Numbered from the stretch's first letter, positions 32,052 to 41,714 are shown. The stretch: DNA of 64,000 nucleotides from Rhodobiaceae bacterium (GCA_018660505.1 JABJKE010000030.1:1-64000), one strand, 5' to 3'. Numbers and translations: made by a program. The notes: a model not told the origin generated them from the sequence alone.

Positions 32052-32209
32052 TGTGTTGTTGAGAAGGGCTCTGACGAGTTCCTGACACAAGAACTGAGAG
32101 CAGTTCTGGAATAATAAAAATAAGTTTCTGCGTTAGTTTGTTTCATACCTAATTTGTATTTGTGTGCATTATTATTGCAGCGCGCTCTCCTAATCAAAGG
32201 AGAACGAAA

Positions 32210-33553
32210 ATGAATTCAACAAAAATAGTCTTTAAATTTGAGCGCGTAGACGCTCAAGAAAATGGTTCAATTACGCGTATTGTAGGCCTAGCAAAAGCCC
32301 GTTCTATAGTAGATCTAATATCAGTAGGCGATTTAAGAGCAGACCCGCGGGAAGCTCGAGTAGGCAAGGTTACAAATGAAATCCTTGAAACACTGGAAAA
32401 ATCCCCCGAAATTTTCCCATTTAAATCCAAAGGCATACTATTAGCCTCCTCTAATTTTAAAAAATTGGAGAGAAATCGCTACGAACTTTCTTTCGAGCGT
32501 GACGAAGTAGAAGGTATTTTGGACGGAGGTCATAACACGCTGGCTATAGCATTGCATGCATTGCAGCAGTCAGAAGAATTTGGCCCGAAAGTCAAGCTAA
32601 TCAAACGATGGGGCGATGTCGAAAAAGTATGGCCTAAGGAAGAGCACAAACAAAAACGTCTAGGAAGTAATTTGGATTTTCTGGTACCGCTCGAGGTTAT
32701 TGTCCCAACCACTCAAAATGATGAGAATGAATTAATTTCATTCAGAAACTCAATTGCGGAGATTTCGCATGCCCGCAACAATAACGTTGAACTAAAAGTT
32801 TCAACGATGTCCAATCAAAAGGGTTTTTATGACCACTTAAAGTCTTCGATGGACAGTAAGATTAAAGATGAGGTCGAGTGGAAAACAAACGATGGTGGCC
32901 GAATTAAATCGGAACTGATTGTGGCATTAGCTTGGGTTCCTTTATTGCGCCTTAATTTAGAAGCGCTTCCCCGCGTGTCTCCTGTGCAACTTTATAGCTC
33001 AAAAGGAAAATGCACTGCTGTATTCGCGGATTTTATGGAACATGACAACGTCACAAGCCATTCACCAAATGATTACAAGCGTGAGCTTTCTAATCCCTTG
33101 GTCGGCAGTGCGTTTGAAATGCTTGCTCAATTGCCAGCACTATATGATCAAATATATGAATCGTTTCCTTCAGCTTATAATTCTACCGGGGGGAAATTTG
33201 GTCGGATTACCTGCGTCAAAATGTTCGATGGCATAGAAAAGTATAAAGAGAATCCGTCTACGTATTTGAAGCAACCACCCAAGACACGAATCTACCGTCG
33301 AGACGCCGTCTATCAGTACCCCGATGGATTCATCATGCCTCTCGTGGCTGGGCTTGGTGCCATAATGCATATTGAAAACGAAAAATTGGTCTGGGCTACA
33401 GAACCAACCACATTCCTAGACAATAACCTTAACGACATACTCAAGTCTTACAAACTCATGATGGATATGGCTAATTATGACCCTCAAAAGGTAGGTAAAA
33501 GCTTACCCTCGTATGAACTCACGCGGGACCTTTTTGCAAATCGATTAGGGTAA
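32210..33553 (+). CDS. AIPR/DGQHR-like accessory protein (tentative; possible phage-resistance-associated)
   Basis: RBS AAAGGAG upstream of ATG 32210; FPFKSKGILLASSNFKKLERNRYELSFERDEVEGILDGGHNTLAIALHAL followed by IAEISHARNNNVELKVSTM, layout resembling AIPR-type proteins; lower GC than neighbours. Confidence 0.5.
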   Translation: MNSTKIVFKFERVDAQENGSITRIVGLAKARSIVDLISVGDLRADPREARVGKVTNEILETLEKSPEIFPFKSKGILLASSNFKKLERNRYELSFERDEVEGILDGGHNTLAIALHALQQSEEFGPKVKLIKRWGDVEKVWPKEEHKQKRLGSNLDFLVPLEVIVPTTQNDENELISFRNSIAEISHARNNNVELKVSTMSNQKGFYDHLKSSMDSKIKDEVEWKTNDGGRIKSELIVALAWVPLLRLNLEALPRVSPVQLYSSKGKCTAVFADFMEHDNVTSHSPNDYKRELSNPLVGSAFEMLAQLPALYDQIYESFPSAYNSTGGKFGRITCVKMFDGIEKYKENPSTYLKQPPKTRIYRRDAVYQYPDGFIMPLVAGLGAIMHIENEKLVWATEPTTFLDNNLNDILKSYKLMMDMANYDPQKVGKSLPSYELTRDLFANRLG

Positions 33554-33590
33554 AAAACATTGAAGGGCAGGCTTATGCTTGCCCTTCTCT
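33551..33590. terminator. Bidirectional intrinsic terminator
   Basis: GAAGGGCAGGC (33562-33572) - TTAT - GCTTGCCCTTC (33577-33587); A-tract 5' gives a T-tract on the minus strand. Confidence 0.75.
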
Positions 33591-33593
33591 CCC

Positions 33594-33821
33594 TCACAAC
33601 TTCCCAAAATTAACCCCCACCTCTGCCTCGCAGTCTTGGCAGTAGAAGCTTTGGCCTTTTGGGCTGGGGCGCAGCGCGCCGTTGGGGGTTTGTTTTAGCT
33701 GCGGTTGCGTCACCCGCCAAGTTTGCGACAGGCCATGCCAAACGCAGACGCCATTCAACGCAATGGAAGACGACGCACAAACCGCGCACCGAGGACGTTG
33801 GCGGCTTCGAACGATTTTCAT
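33594..33821 (-). CDS. Small zinc-ribbon-like protein
   Basis: CAVC...CQDC paired CxxC motifs; ends at the shared terminator; start (33821 or 33851) uncertain. Confidence 0.5.
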   Translation of the reverse strand: MKIVRSRQRPRCAVCASSSIALNGVCVWHGLSQTWRVTQPQLKQTPNGALRPSPKGQSFYCQDCEAEVGVNFGKL

Positions 33822-33935
33822 CGGCGGTTTTTTCTGCGTTTCTAACTTCATGAAACCTAGAAAAGCGCCAACACCCCTAAAAGAGCGTTAATTTCAAATA
33901 TTTTCTTGCAGGCAATTTAACGCTCAAGCAAAACC

Positions 33936-35363
33936 CTAGCGGTCTTCATACGGGTTTTTGCCCTTGCGAACAAAAATACGCAATGGCACCCCATCCAAAG
34001 AAAACGTCTCGCGCAGACTATTGGCCAAATAACGCTGATAGCTCTCTGGCACCGCATGGCCACGGCTGGAGAAAGTGACAAACGTCGGCGGGCGCGCTTT
34101 GGCTTGCGTGATATAGCGCAGACGCACCGGACGCCCTTTATCGGCAGGCGGCGGATGGCGGTCGATGACATCGCCCAGCCATTTGTTCAATTTGGCCGTG
34201 CCAATGCGCGCGTTCCAAATTTCATATTGCTTTTGCACCGCCGGCATTAACTGCTCCACGCCTTTGCCCGTTAGCGCCGACATCATAACCACCGGCACCC
34301 CGCGCAGACGCGGCATAGTGCGCAGCAGCGCGTCGCTAATGGTTTGGCGCACTTCTTTGCGGTCCAGCTTCAAATCCCATTTGTTAATACCCACCACAAG
34401 TGCTCGGCCCTCGCGCTCGATTAAATCGGCCAGCTGAATATCTTGCTTGTCGAACGGCGTCGTCGCATCGACCAGAAGCACCACCACTTCGGCAAATTTT
34501 ACCGCCCGCAAGCCATCGGCCACCGATAGTTTTTCCAGCTTCTCGATAACCCGAGATTTGCGCCGCACACCAGCCGTATCCCACAGCGTAATCGGGCGCG
34601 CGCCATTGGGCGCATGGTCGCTTTCCCAGGTCCAATTAACCGAAATACTATCGCGCGTAATGCCAGCCTCCGGCCCCGTCAACAAACGGTCTTGGCCGAG
34701 GATATGATTAATCAGCGTCGATTTACCGGCATTGGGACGGCCCAAAATAGCCACGCGAAGCGGCTTATCCGGGTCGTCTTCAAACGGCGTATCGGGGTCG
34801 AAATCGCCGTCCTTATCGTCGTCTTCGATTTCGGCAAAATCGGCTTTATGCGCCTCTTCATGGGCGTCAATCGCGTCTCGTAGTTTTGTGTAGAGGTCAT
34901 CCGTGCCGTGACCGTGTTCGGCGGAAAGCGCAATCGGCTCGCCCAGTCCCAAGCGGAACATCTCGGTCAGCCCCGTCTCGGCCGCTTTGCTCTCGGATTT
35001 ATTGCCCGCCAAAATAACTGGCACATTGGCTTTTCGCAAAAGCCGCGCGAATAATTCATCTTCTGGCAAAAGGCCGACGCGCGCATCGGTGAGCATGAGA
35101 ACCATATCGGCCTCGGCGATGGCGGCTTCGGTTTGGCCACGCATACGCGCTTCTAGCGAGCCCGTTTTGCCTTCTTCAAAGCCCGCCGTATCGACGATTT
35201 GAAACCGCAAATCGCCCAGCCGCGCATCGCCAAACCGACGGTCGCGCGTCACCCCCGGCTGGTCATCGACCAAGGCAAGTTTGCGCCCAACCAGACGGTT
35301 GAACAGCGTAGATTTACCGACATTGGGTCGCCCCACGATGGCGAGAACAAATGGCGCGTTCAT
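33936..35363 (-). CDS. der: Ribosome biogenesis GTPase Der (EngA)
   Basis: Two G domains: [19 protein letters not shown] and [19 protein letters not shown]. Confidence 0.97.
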   Translation of the reverse strand: MNAPFVLAIVGRPNVGKSTLFNRLVGRKLALVDDQPGVTRDRRFGDARLGDLRFQIVDTAGFEEGKTGSLEARMRGQTEAAIAEADMVLMLTDARVGLLPEDELFARLLRKANVPVILAGNKSESKAAETGLTEMFRLGLGEPIALSAEHGHGTDDLYTKLRDAIDAHEEAHKADFAEIEDDDKDGDFDPDTPFEDDPDKPLRVAILGRPNAGKSTLINHILGQDRLLTGPEAGITRDSISVNWTWESDHAPNGARPITLWDTAGVRRKSRVIEKLEKLSVADGLRAVKFAEVVVLLVDATTPFDKQDIQLADLIEREGRALVVGINKWDLKLDRKEVRQTISDALLRTMPRLRGVPVVMMSALTGKGVEQLMPAVQKQYEIWNARIGTAKLNKWLGDVIDRHPPPADKGRPVRLRYITQAKARPPTFVTFSSRGHAVPESYQRYLANSLRETFSLDGVPLRIFVRKGKNPYEDR

Positions 35364-35372
35364 AGCGCGCTC

Positions 35373-36749
35373 CTATTTAAGGGCAATGAGGGAACCCTCA
35401 TCACTCAATACATATAAAACACCATCCGCAATAATCGGCGGCATGCTGACCGGCTCTTCAATATCCACAAAGCTAGAAATCTCGCCATTGGTCGGGTCTA
35501 CCCGCACCAAACGGCCATCCGACGAGGCGAGAATAACCTCGCTGCTGCCCAACACGGGGCCAGCCCAACGAATGCGTCCGCGGCGCTTTTCTTGGTTTTT
35601 ATAAATCGGTAATTTGGCAATCCAGCGCACCCGACCTTGGTCGCGCGACAGGCTTACCAGCTCGCCATCTAGCGACATGACCAAAACATAATCGCCCATC
35701 GCCCAAGGGGTTTCAATGGAGCCGACATCGGCCGTCCACACCCGTTCGCCACTGCGCAAGTCAATCGCTGCCGTGCGCCCGCCATGGCTGGTGACATAAA
35801 CCCGGTCGCGGTCGATGACCGGACGCCCGACAATCGCGTTTAATTGCGATAGCGGGGTAATTTGCGTGGCGCGGCTGGTCAAGGTTTCGCTCCAGGCTTC
35901 TTGGCCATTGACCGGGCTGAGGCCCACCACTTCGCCGGAGTTAAAGCCGGCGACGACAATTTGTTCGTTCACCGCCACGCTGCTGGCGCCCACAATCGTC
36001 GCCGCTTCGTTAATCGCCAAATGTTCCCAAAGCCGCGTGCCGTCTCCGGCGTTAAAAGCTTGCAGGCGGCTGTCTTGCGAGGCCACATAAAGCCGGCCAT
36101 TGCTATAGGTCGGCGCATTGGAAAACGGCACGAGGTTTTGCACCCGCCAGATAATCTCGCCCGTGCTGGCATTTAACGACAGCACTTCGCCAAACCCAGT
36201 GGTTACGAAAACACGACCCGCCGCATAGGCCACGCCGCCGCCAAAACCGTCGCGTACATCGGCTGGTTTTTCTTTGCTACTGAAAAACCGCGAGAGACTA
36301 AAGTTGCGCTCGGTAAATTCTGCCAAGACAGATTGCGACCACAGAGGCTCGCCAGTTTTGGCATCCACAGCCACCACGTTTAAATCTGTGCCCAAGGCGA
36401 AGGCCTTGCCATCGGCCACCACAGGCGGGGCTTTTAACACGGTCAGGCCTTGATTGCCGCGCACCATCTCGGTTTGAAAGGCTTTGGTGAAGCCATCTAA
36501 CTCTAGGTGATAGGCGGCATTGGTGGCAAAGCCGCCAGCATTATTCCACGTCGAATTGCGGAAAGCGGGCACGATGCGAACCGCTTGGTCGCGCAGCCGT
36601 GGGTCTTCGCGCAAGGTGGTTTCAAAGTTGAGAACCGATATCCGATCGCCGTCGAATTTTTCCTTTTCGGCCTCGCCACCGCCACACGCCACCAAGGCGC
36701 TCGCAAGCACGGCAGATGTCAAGACGGAGCGGAAGTGACTTACGTTCAT
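35373..36749 (-). CDS. bamB: Outer membrane assembly lipoprotein BamB (PQQ beta-propeller)
   Basis: Lipobox-like ALVACGGG; repeated W/G-rich blades; adjacent to der. Confidence 0.85.
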   Translation of the reverse strand: MNVSHFRSVLTSAVLASALVACGGGEAEKEKFDGDRISVLNFETTLREDPRLRDQAVRIVPAFRNSTWNNAGGFATNAAYHLELDGFTKAFQTEMVRGNQGLTVLKAPPVVADGKAFALGTDLNVVAVDAKTGEPLWSQSVLAEFTERNFSLSRFFSSKEKPADVRDGFGGGVAYAAGRVFVTTGFGEVLSLNASTGEIIWRVQNLVPFSNAPTYSNGRLYVASQDSRLQAFNAGDGTRLWEHLAINEAATIVGASSVAVNEQIVVAGFNSGEVVGLSPVNGQEAWSETLTSRATQITPLSQLNAIVGRPVIDRDRVYVTSHGGRTAAIDLRSGERVWTADVGSIETPWAMGDYVLVMSLDGELVSLSRDQGRVRWIAKLPIYKNQEKRRGRIRWAGPVLGSSEVILASSDGRLVRVDPTNGEISSFVDIEEPVSMPPIIADGVLYVLSDEGSLIALK

Positions 36750-36758
36750 ATCAAAGAC

Positions 36759-37472
36759 CTATTTTTTACCCTTGGCGGCAGCTGGCGCATCCGACACAGG
36801 CGGTGTGAGAACCCCCGCTAGGCTTTCCAGCATAATGCTCGCCCGCTCGCGCGTTAAAGACGTGACGCGCGGGTCGCCAATTTGCGCTTTGAACAATTCG
36901 CGCGCCTTCAGCGGCTTATCATAGGTCATATAGGCCAAAGCCATGGTTTCGCGCGCCATCCGTTGCAAGCCATTGTCGTCGTCCAGCAAAGCGTCAAGGC
37001 GCAGCTCCATTTCTTGCAAGCTGCCTTGGCTATCGAGCAGCACAATGGCGGCCTGTAATTTGGCCAAATCGCGCAGGCTCTGTGGCAATTTGCGATTTTC
37101 GGATAAATCATCAAAAGCGGCCAAAGCGGCATCGGCGGCCACAGAATTAGTGGTGCTTTGCTCGGCATGGGCGAAAGCGGCGGTGAATTTTGCCAAGGCG
37201 CCATAGCCGTTCTCTTCGGCCGCCGCGAAAGCTTCCAGCGAGGCTATTTTGGCCGGGGTTTCCAGCTTGGCCAAAGTCTCCAGCAGCGCGTCATAGCGTT
37301 GCGAGGCAGCTTCTTCTTGGTTTCTTACATAATTGGAGCCCGTAATCACGGCCGCGACGAGAAGAACAATCGCCACCGCAGCGCCAATGATATAGCGGCC
37401 ATATTTAGTCCAGGCGGCGCTCATCGTATCGCGGCGCAATTCGGCGCTTACTTCATCAAAAATATCACTCAC
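36759..37472 (-). CDS. YfgM/TPR_21-like tetratricopeptide membrane protein
   Basis: DEVSAELRRDTMSAAWTKYGRYIIGAAVAIVLLVAAVI N-terminal TM; upstream of bamB-der. Confidence 0.8.
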   Translation of the reverse strand: MSDIFDEVSAELRRDTMSAAWTKYGRYIIGAAVAIVLLVAAVITGSNYVRNQEEAASQRYDALLETLAKLETPAKIASLEAFAAAEENGYGALAKFTAAFAHAEQSTTNSVAADAALAAFDDLSENRKLPQSLRDLAKLQAAIVLLDSQGSLQEMELRLDALLDDDNGLQRMARETMALAYMTYDKPLKARELFKAQIGDPRVTSLTRERASIMLESLAGVLTPPVSDAPAAAKGKK

Positions 37473-37514
37473 TGTGTGTCTCCGGCTGGCTTTTCGGTAA
37501 GGGGCGCGCGCGCC

Positions 37515-38345
37515 CTAATCATTCTTGGTAACTTTCATAGCATAAGTATGTTGCGCTTCGGGAAATTTCCGTGCCCGAACATCGCTGGCATAGCTTTCTG
37601 CCGCCGTGGCGATTTGCTGGCCGAGCGTGGCGAATTCTTTGACGAATTTCGGCACGCTGGGCGACAGACCCAACATATCTTCGGTGACTAAAATCTGTCC
37701 ATCGCAGCCCGCCGAAGCGCCAATGCCAATGGTGGGCGCGTCGACTTGCTCTGAAATTTTATCGGCGAGCTCGGCCGCCATGCCCTCGAGCACGATGGAA
37801 AAAGCGCCAGCCTCGGCGAGCGCTTTGGCGTCGGCTTCGAGTTGTGGCCATTGGTCTTTGGTGCGGCCTTGGGTTTTAAACCCGCCCATCACATTGACGT
37901 TTTGCGGCGTCAGGCCGATATGGCCCATCACCGGAATGCCGCGTTGGGTGAGATGCGCCACGGTTTCTGCCATGCGGGTGCCGCCTTCGAGTTTCACCGC
38001 TTGGCAGCCGGTTTCTTTCATCGTGCGGGCGGCGTTATGAAACGCTTGCGCTGGGCTTTCTTCGTAAGTGCCAAATGGCAAATCGACCACCACAAGGGCT
38101 TGCGACGAGCCGCGCACCACGGCGGCGCCATGGGCTATCATCATATCCAGCGTCACGCCCAATGTGTTTTCCATGCCATACATAACCATGCCCAGACTAT
38201 CGCCGACCAACAGCAAATCGACATGCGGGTCAATCAACGCTGCGGTATGGGCGTGATAGGAAGTCAGGCAGACGATGGGCTGCTGCTTTTTTCGCGCCAT
38301 AAGCTCGGGCACAGTGATGCGTTGGGTGCGCTTTTGAACAGACAT
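37515..38345 (-). CDS. panB: 3-methyl-2-oxobutanoate hydroxymethyltransferase
   Basis: [46 protein letters not shown]. Confidence 0.95.
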   Translation of the reverse strand: MSVQKRTQRITVPELMARKKQQPIVCLTSYHAHTAALIDPHVDLLLVGDSLGMVMYGMENTLGVTLDMMIAHGAAVVRGSSQALVVVDLPFGTYEESPAQAFHNAARTMKETGCQAVKLEGGTRMAETVAHLTQRGIPVMGHIGLTPQNVNVMGGFKTQGRTKDQWPQLEADAKALAEAGAFSIVLEGMAAELADKISEQVDAPTIGIGASAGCDGQILVTEDMLGLSPSVPKFVKEFATLGQQIATAAESYASDVRARKFPEAQHTYAMKVTKND

Positions 38346-38451
38346 AAGTCTCTCTATAAATAACGGCCAAAGGGTGTTAACTGTCGCGGAAACTAGCCGA
38401 AATAGAGCCAGAGCGCAATTGCGTTTGAGCAGGCGCGCGCGGCTTTCTATT

Positions 38452-38623
38452 TCAATCCTTAATGAGCCGCTTACCGAAGGAAAGCACCTCGTCTTCACCA
38501 TACCCAGACGCCAGATAAAACGGCACGGCGGCAGCGTTGGTTTTGCAGTTGCACCAAACCACAGGCCTTCCATAGGGCGATGATGGCTTGCGTATCCGCT
38601 ATGTGAAAAATCCGTATTTCCAT
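38452..38623 (-). pseudogene. Internally deleted YpeA-like GNAT acetyltransferase remnant
   Basis: Minus-strand frame [28 protein letters not shown]; frame [31 protein letters not shown]; both ends of a GNAT fold with the acetyl-CoA-binding centre missing and a frameshift. Confidence 0.75.
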
Positions 38624-38989
38624 CTACTCATGCTCCGCACCATTGGCCAGACCGATGCTCTCGGCCGATGGGGTTTCAACGCCCTCTAAACATTCGAAAT
38701 TAACGCTGATTTGGCTGGGGTCGCGACGCCGCCGATGATGGGTATAGACACCACAAGTCTTACAAAAATAATGCGCCGCGATATTTTTATTCCATTGATA
38801 GACCGACAGGCTTTCCTGCCCCGCCACCAAGGCAAAGGCTTCCGCTGGCATTGGTTTCATCACAATGCCTTTCTTGCGGCACAGCGTACAATTGCAGCGG
38901 TAAATCCCTTCGGAAATAGACGCGCCCTCCAGCTTCACTTCAAAGCGCACAGCGCCACAATGGCAGCTACCAGAGTGCGGGTCCGTCAT
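38624..38989 (-). CDS. GFA family (glutathione-dependent formaldehyde-activating-like) protein
   Basis: [32 protein letters not shown]. Confidence 0.88.
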   Translation of the reverse strand: MTDPHSGSCHCGAVRFEVKLEGASISEGIYRCNCTLCRKKGIVMKPMPAEAFALVAGQESLSVYQWNKNIAAHYFCKTCGVYTHHRRRRDPSQISVNFECLEGVETPSAESIGLANGAEHE

Positions 38990-39432
38990 GCGATATCCTC
39001 TAAGGTTAAAGCCAGAAAATCCCGCCAGACATCATCCATCTGCGGCATCCATTTGGTCAGCAAAGGCGTCGTCGCTTGTGGCGGCGCCACGCCCTTCAAC
39101 AGGGTCAGATATTTAAACATAAAGGCCGAAACGCGCGCATTGACTTGGCAATGCACCAGAATTTTTTGCCCCTCTAGGGCTTCCATCAAACGGCAAAATT
39201 GGCTCAAATGCGCCGCCGTCGGCGCCTCGAACGGGACTGGCAGATGGATATAACTCATGCCCTGCGCGCTGACCAATTGCCCCTCATGGGCAATCGCATC
39301 GTCGCTATCGGGCATCGCTAAATTAACCACCACCGCATAGCCCTCGCCCGCCAAAGGCGCGAAATCCTCGGCCTTCGGCTGACCGCTTGTGCCGATGCGC
39401 GGCGTCAGGAGATGAAAATTTCGAAGCAGCAT
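38986..39432 (-). CDS. Protein tyrosine phosphatase-like family protein
   Basis: GTSGQPKAEDFAPLAGEGYAVVVNLA, VHCQVNARVSAFMFKY. Confidence 0.7.
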   Translation of the reverse strand: MLLRNFHLLTPRIGTSGQPKAEDFAPLAGEGYAVVVNLAMPDSDDAIAHEGQLVSAQGMSYIHLPVPFEAPTAAHLSQFCRLMEALEGQKILVHCQVNARVSAFMFKYLTLLKGVAPPQATTPLLTKWMPQMDDVWRDFLALTLEDIA

Positions 39433-39486
39433 AGTTTTCTCCTTGGTTTTATTATTGGAGACCCCGCGCGCCTATCGTCGCCCTAT

Positions 39487-39930
39487 TTAGTCTTGGGTCA
39501 GCACGTAGGTTAGCAATTCCACCACCTGCTCTGGCGTCGTGGCCCACGCCATGGCGGCGGCGTCCACTTCCTTCAGCGGGTGGATGATATCCGCCTCATG
39601 CAGCGTGATGTAAGGCGTGCCAAGCGCGGCACAATAGCCCGCATCGAAAGCGGCATTCCATTGTTTGTATTTATCGCCAAACCGCACCACCGCGACATCG
39701 CATTGCTCGATCAGCGTCTTGGTGCGAATGGCATTTACTTTGGCCGATTTATGATCGCGCCAGAAGCTGTCTTCTTCTGCGCCTAAAAAATCGCCTGCCG
39801 CATCGCTGGCTTCATGGTTGGTCACCGCCGAGGTGAAAGCGACATCGAGGTTTTGCGTCGCGCAGCCTTGTTCAATCTGGTCGCGCCAATCGGTATGAAT
39901 TTCGCCCGATAGATAAACTGTCATAGTCAT
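39487..39930 (-). CDS. YtoQ family protein
   Basis: MTVYLSGEIHTDWRDQI, VVRFGDKYKQWNAAFDAGYCAALGTPYITLHEADIIHPLKEVD. Confidence 0.85.
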   Translation of the reverse strand: MTMTVYLSGEIHTDWRDQIEQGCATQNLDVAFTSAVTNHEASDAAGDFLGAEEDSFWRDHKSAKVNAIRTKTLIEQCDVAVVRFGDKYKQWNAAFDAGYCAALGTPYITLHEADIIHPLKEVDAAAMAWATTPEQVVELLTYVLTQD

Positions 39931-40065
39931 AAAATGGTCTCCGATTGAGGTTTAGGGCTCGCGCCACATTAGAAGAAGCGCCTATCAAATGAAGGATAAA
40001 CAATAGAAAACACATAAATCAGCCCGCTGGCAAGCGCAAGCTTGGCGCGCGGAGCCGCGCGGGCT

Positions 40066-40389
40066 TTAGCGCAAATAAGTGCAGCAATAATGGGTGATAC
40101 GATGCACTTTGAGCTGAAAGCTAGCATTGGCAGGCACATGAAACACTTGTGCCTCGCGAATGTGCAACCAATCGTCGGCCTCTGGCAGCAGCACGTCTAG
40201 CTCGCCGGAAGAAATATCCATTTCTTCTGCCGCCTCTGTGCCAAATTCATATTCGCCCGGCAACATGACGCCGAGTGTTTTTTGGCTGCCATCGGCCAAG
40301 ACAATCGTGCGACTGGTGACTTTGCCATCGAAATAAACATTGGCCTCGCGGGCGACGGATACATTTTGAAATTCAAGCTCATTCGACAT
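40066..40389 (-). CDS. ppnP: Pyrimidine/purine nucleoside phosphorylase (PpnP, DUF1255)
   Basis: ANVYFDGKVTSRTIVLADGSQKTLGVMLPGEYEFGTEAAEEMDISSGELDVLLP. Confidence 0.9.
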   Translation of the reverse strand: MSNELEFQNVSVAREANVYFDGKVTSRTIVLADGSQKTLGVMLPGEYEFGTEAAEEMDISSGELDVLLPEADDWLHIREAQVFHVPANASFQLKVHRITHYCCTYLR

Positions 40390-40398
40390 GGAAAACTC

Positions 40399-40836
40399 TC
40401 ACTTTGACGGGTCGGGGGATGGCGCAGAACACGCAAACAGCGTTCGGTATACCAAACCCGCCTTGCGATGCACAATAGCTTCTTGATAGGCGGCGCTGGC
40501 GAACATATCGAGATAGGCTTGGCGCGACGGGTAGTGAATGATAATCACCTCATCCGCATCGGCCGGGCCCACAAAGCCCAGCTCAACCGCCTCGCGAAAC
40601 GCGACAGAGCCGCCCAGCGCAAAAATCATCGGCCCGACCGCGGCCGCATATTCGCCATAGGCTTCGCGCCCCGTTCGTTTCGGCGCCCTCATCTCGGCGG
40701 GATAATCGGCTTGGGGCTTATATTTGATGATATTGACCATGTGAAAGGGGCCATCTTGGCCAAGGGCAACAATTTGCGCCAGCGCCTCTAGTTGAGCTGG
40801 CGTGGGTTCGGTTGTTTGGGCGGAAGGAGAAGTCAT
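40399..40836 (-). CDS. DUF1330-like protein
   Basis: GPFHMVNIIKYKPQADYP, REAYGEYAAAVGPMIFALGGSVAF, DEVIIIHYPSRQAYLDMFASAAYQEAIVHRKAGL. Confidence 0.7.
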   Translation of the reverse strand: MTSPSAQTTEPTPAQLEALAQIVALGQDGPFHMVNIIKYKPQADYPAEMRAPKRTGREAYGEYAAAVGPMIFALGGSVAFREAVELGFVGPADADEVIIIHYPSRQAYLDMFASAAYQEAIVHRKAGLVYRTLFACSAPSPDPSK

Positions 40837-40859
40837 AAAGAAAAACGCCTTCGGATAAA

Positions 40860-41588
40860 TTAGTGCCAGGCGGCATGGAAGAGAAAATGAACCGAGACCC
40901 AGCTGATATGGGTCATCATGTGGGCCATCATCGAACATTCCAGCCCTTTTTTCCAATATAAATATCCATATACAACGCCGGCCGTGGAATTGGCGATGAG
41001 AATATAGGCCAGCACCCCCCAAGAGACAGTTTCGAGATGCGCGTAGGCTATCGGTAAATGCCCGGCCGCAAATAAAAACGAAGACAGGAGAATAGCCGCA
41101 ACAAAAACCCAATCTGCCTTGGATTTCGTGATTTTGAAAATCAGCCAAACGATAAGCGTCATGAGCCCGAAACGCATCATGATTTCTTCACTCAGGCCGC
41201 CATATAAAAGCGCCGTGATAAAACTTAGATCAAGGCTCGGCGATTGATGATGAATACGCCCCGTCATCCCTATCTCGCTGACAAGGGAAATACCCATTAA
41301 AACCACGCCAAGTCCGGCTCCAGCCATCCCGCCAAATTTCAAAACATCTTTGAGGCGCGGCTTCATCTCTTCAAAGTCAAATTTTTCGGAAAGTATCGGA
41401 GCCCCAAGCCCAACTTGGCGATGAACCAGCGTGCCCAAGACAATGGCAACGATTAAAAGGAGAAAAGGTTGGACGAGCGACATAAGCGCTTTGGAATTAG
41501 GTAAGGGAAGAAGAACAAGCGTCAACACACCTAAGACGCCGAGCAAAAACAATCTTATTGCCAAGCGAACATCCATTTGCCGTGTCAC
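40860..41588 (-). CDS. CPBP-family intramembrane metalloprotease
   Basis: GGLSEEIMMRFGLMTLIVWLI (EExxxR), multiple TM segments. Confidence 0.75.
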   Translation of the reverse strand: MTRQMDVRLAIRLFLLGVLGVLTLVLLPLPNSKALMSLVQPFLLLIVAIVLGTLVHRQVGLGAPILSEKFDFEEMKPRLKDVLKFGGMAGAGLGVVLMGISLVSEIGMTGRIHHQSPSLDLSFITALLYGGLSEEIMMRFGLMTLIVWLIFKITKSKADWVFVAAILLSSFLFAAGHLPIAYAHLETVSWGVLAYILIANSTAGVVYGYLYWKKGLECSMMAHMMTHISWVSVHFLFHAAWH

Positions 41589-41714
41589 ATCGCATTCCTC
41601 TTCTTCTCACCCAATCTTTGGCGCTGGGCTTATCCCTCTATATCGAACCATCTGCATTGTTCGAGCAAGGGCTTGTCTTTTGGCAGTAGGCTTACCTGGT
41701 TTTAGGCCTATCGA

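Noticed and set aside
38346-38573. Apparent 76-aa N-terminal extension of panB
   Set aside because: Wrong-frame read-through of the GNAT pseudogene; conserved PanB begins at the ATG at 38345.
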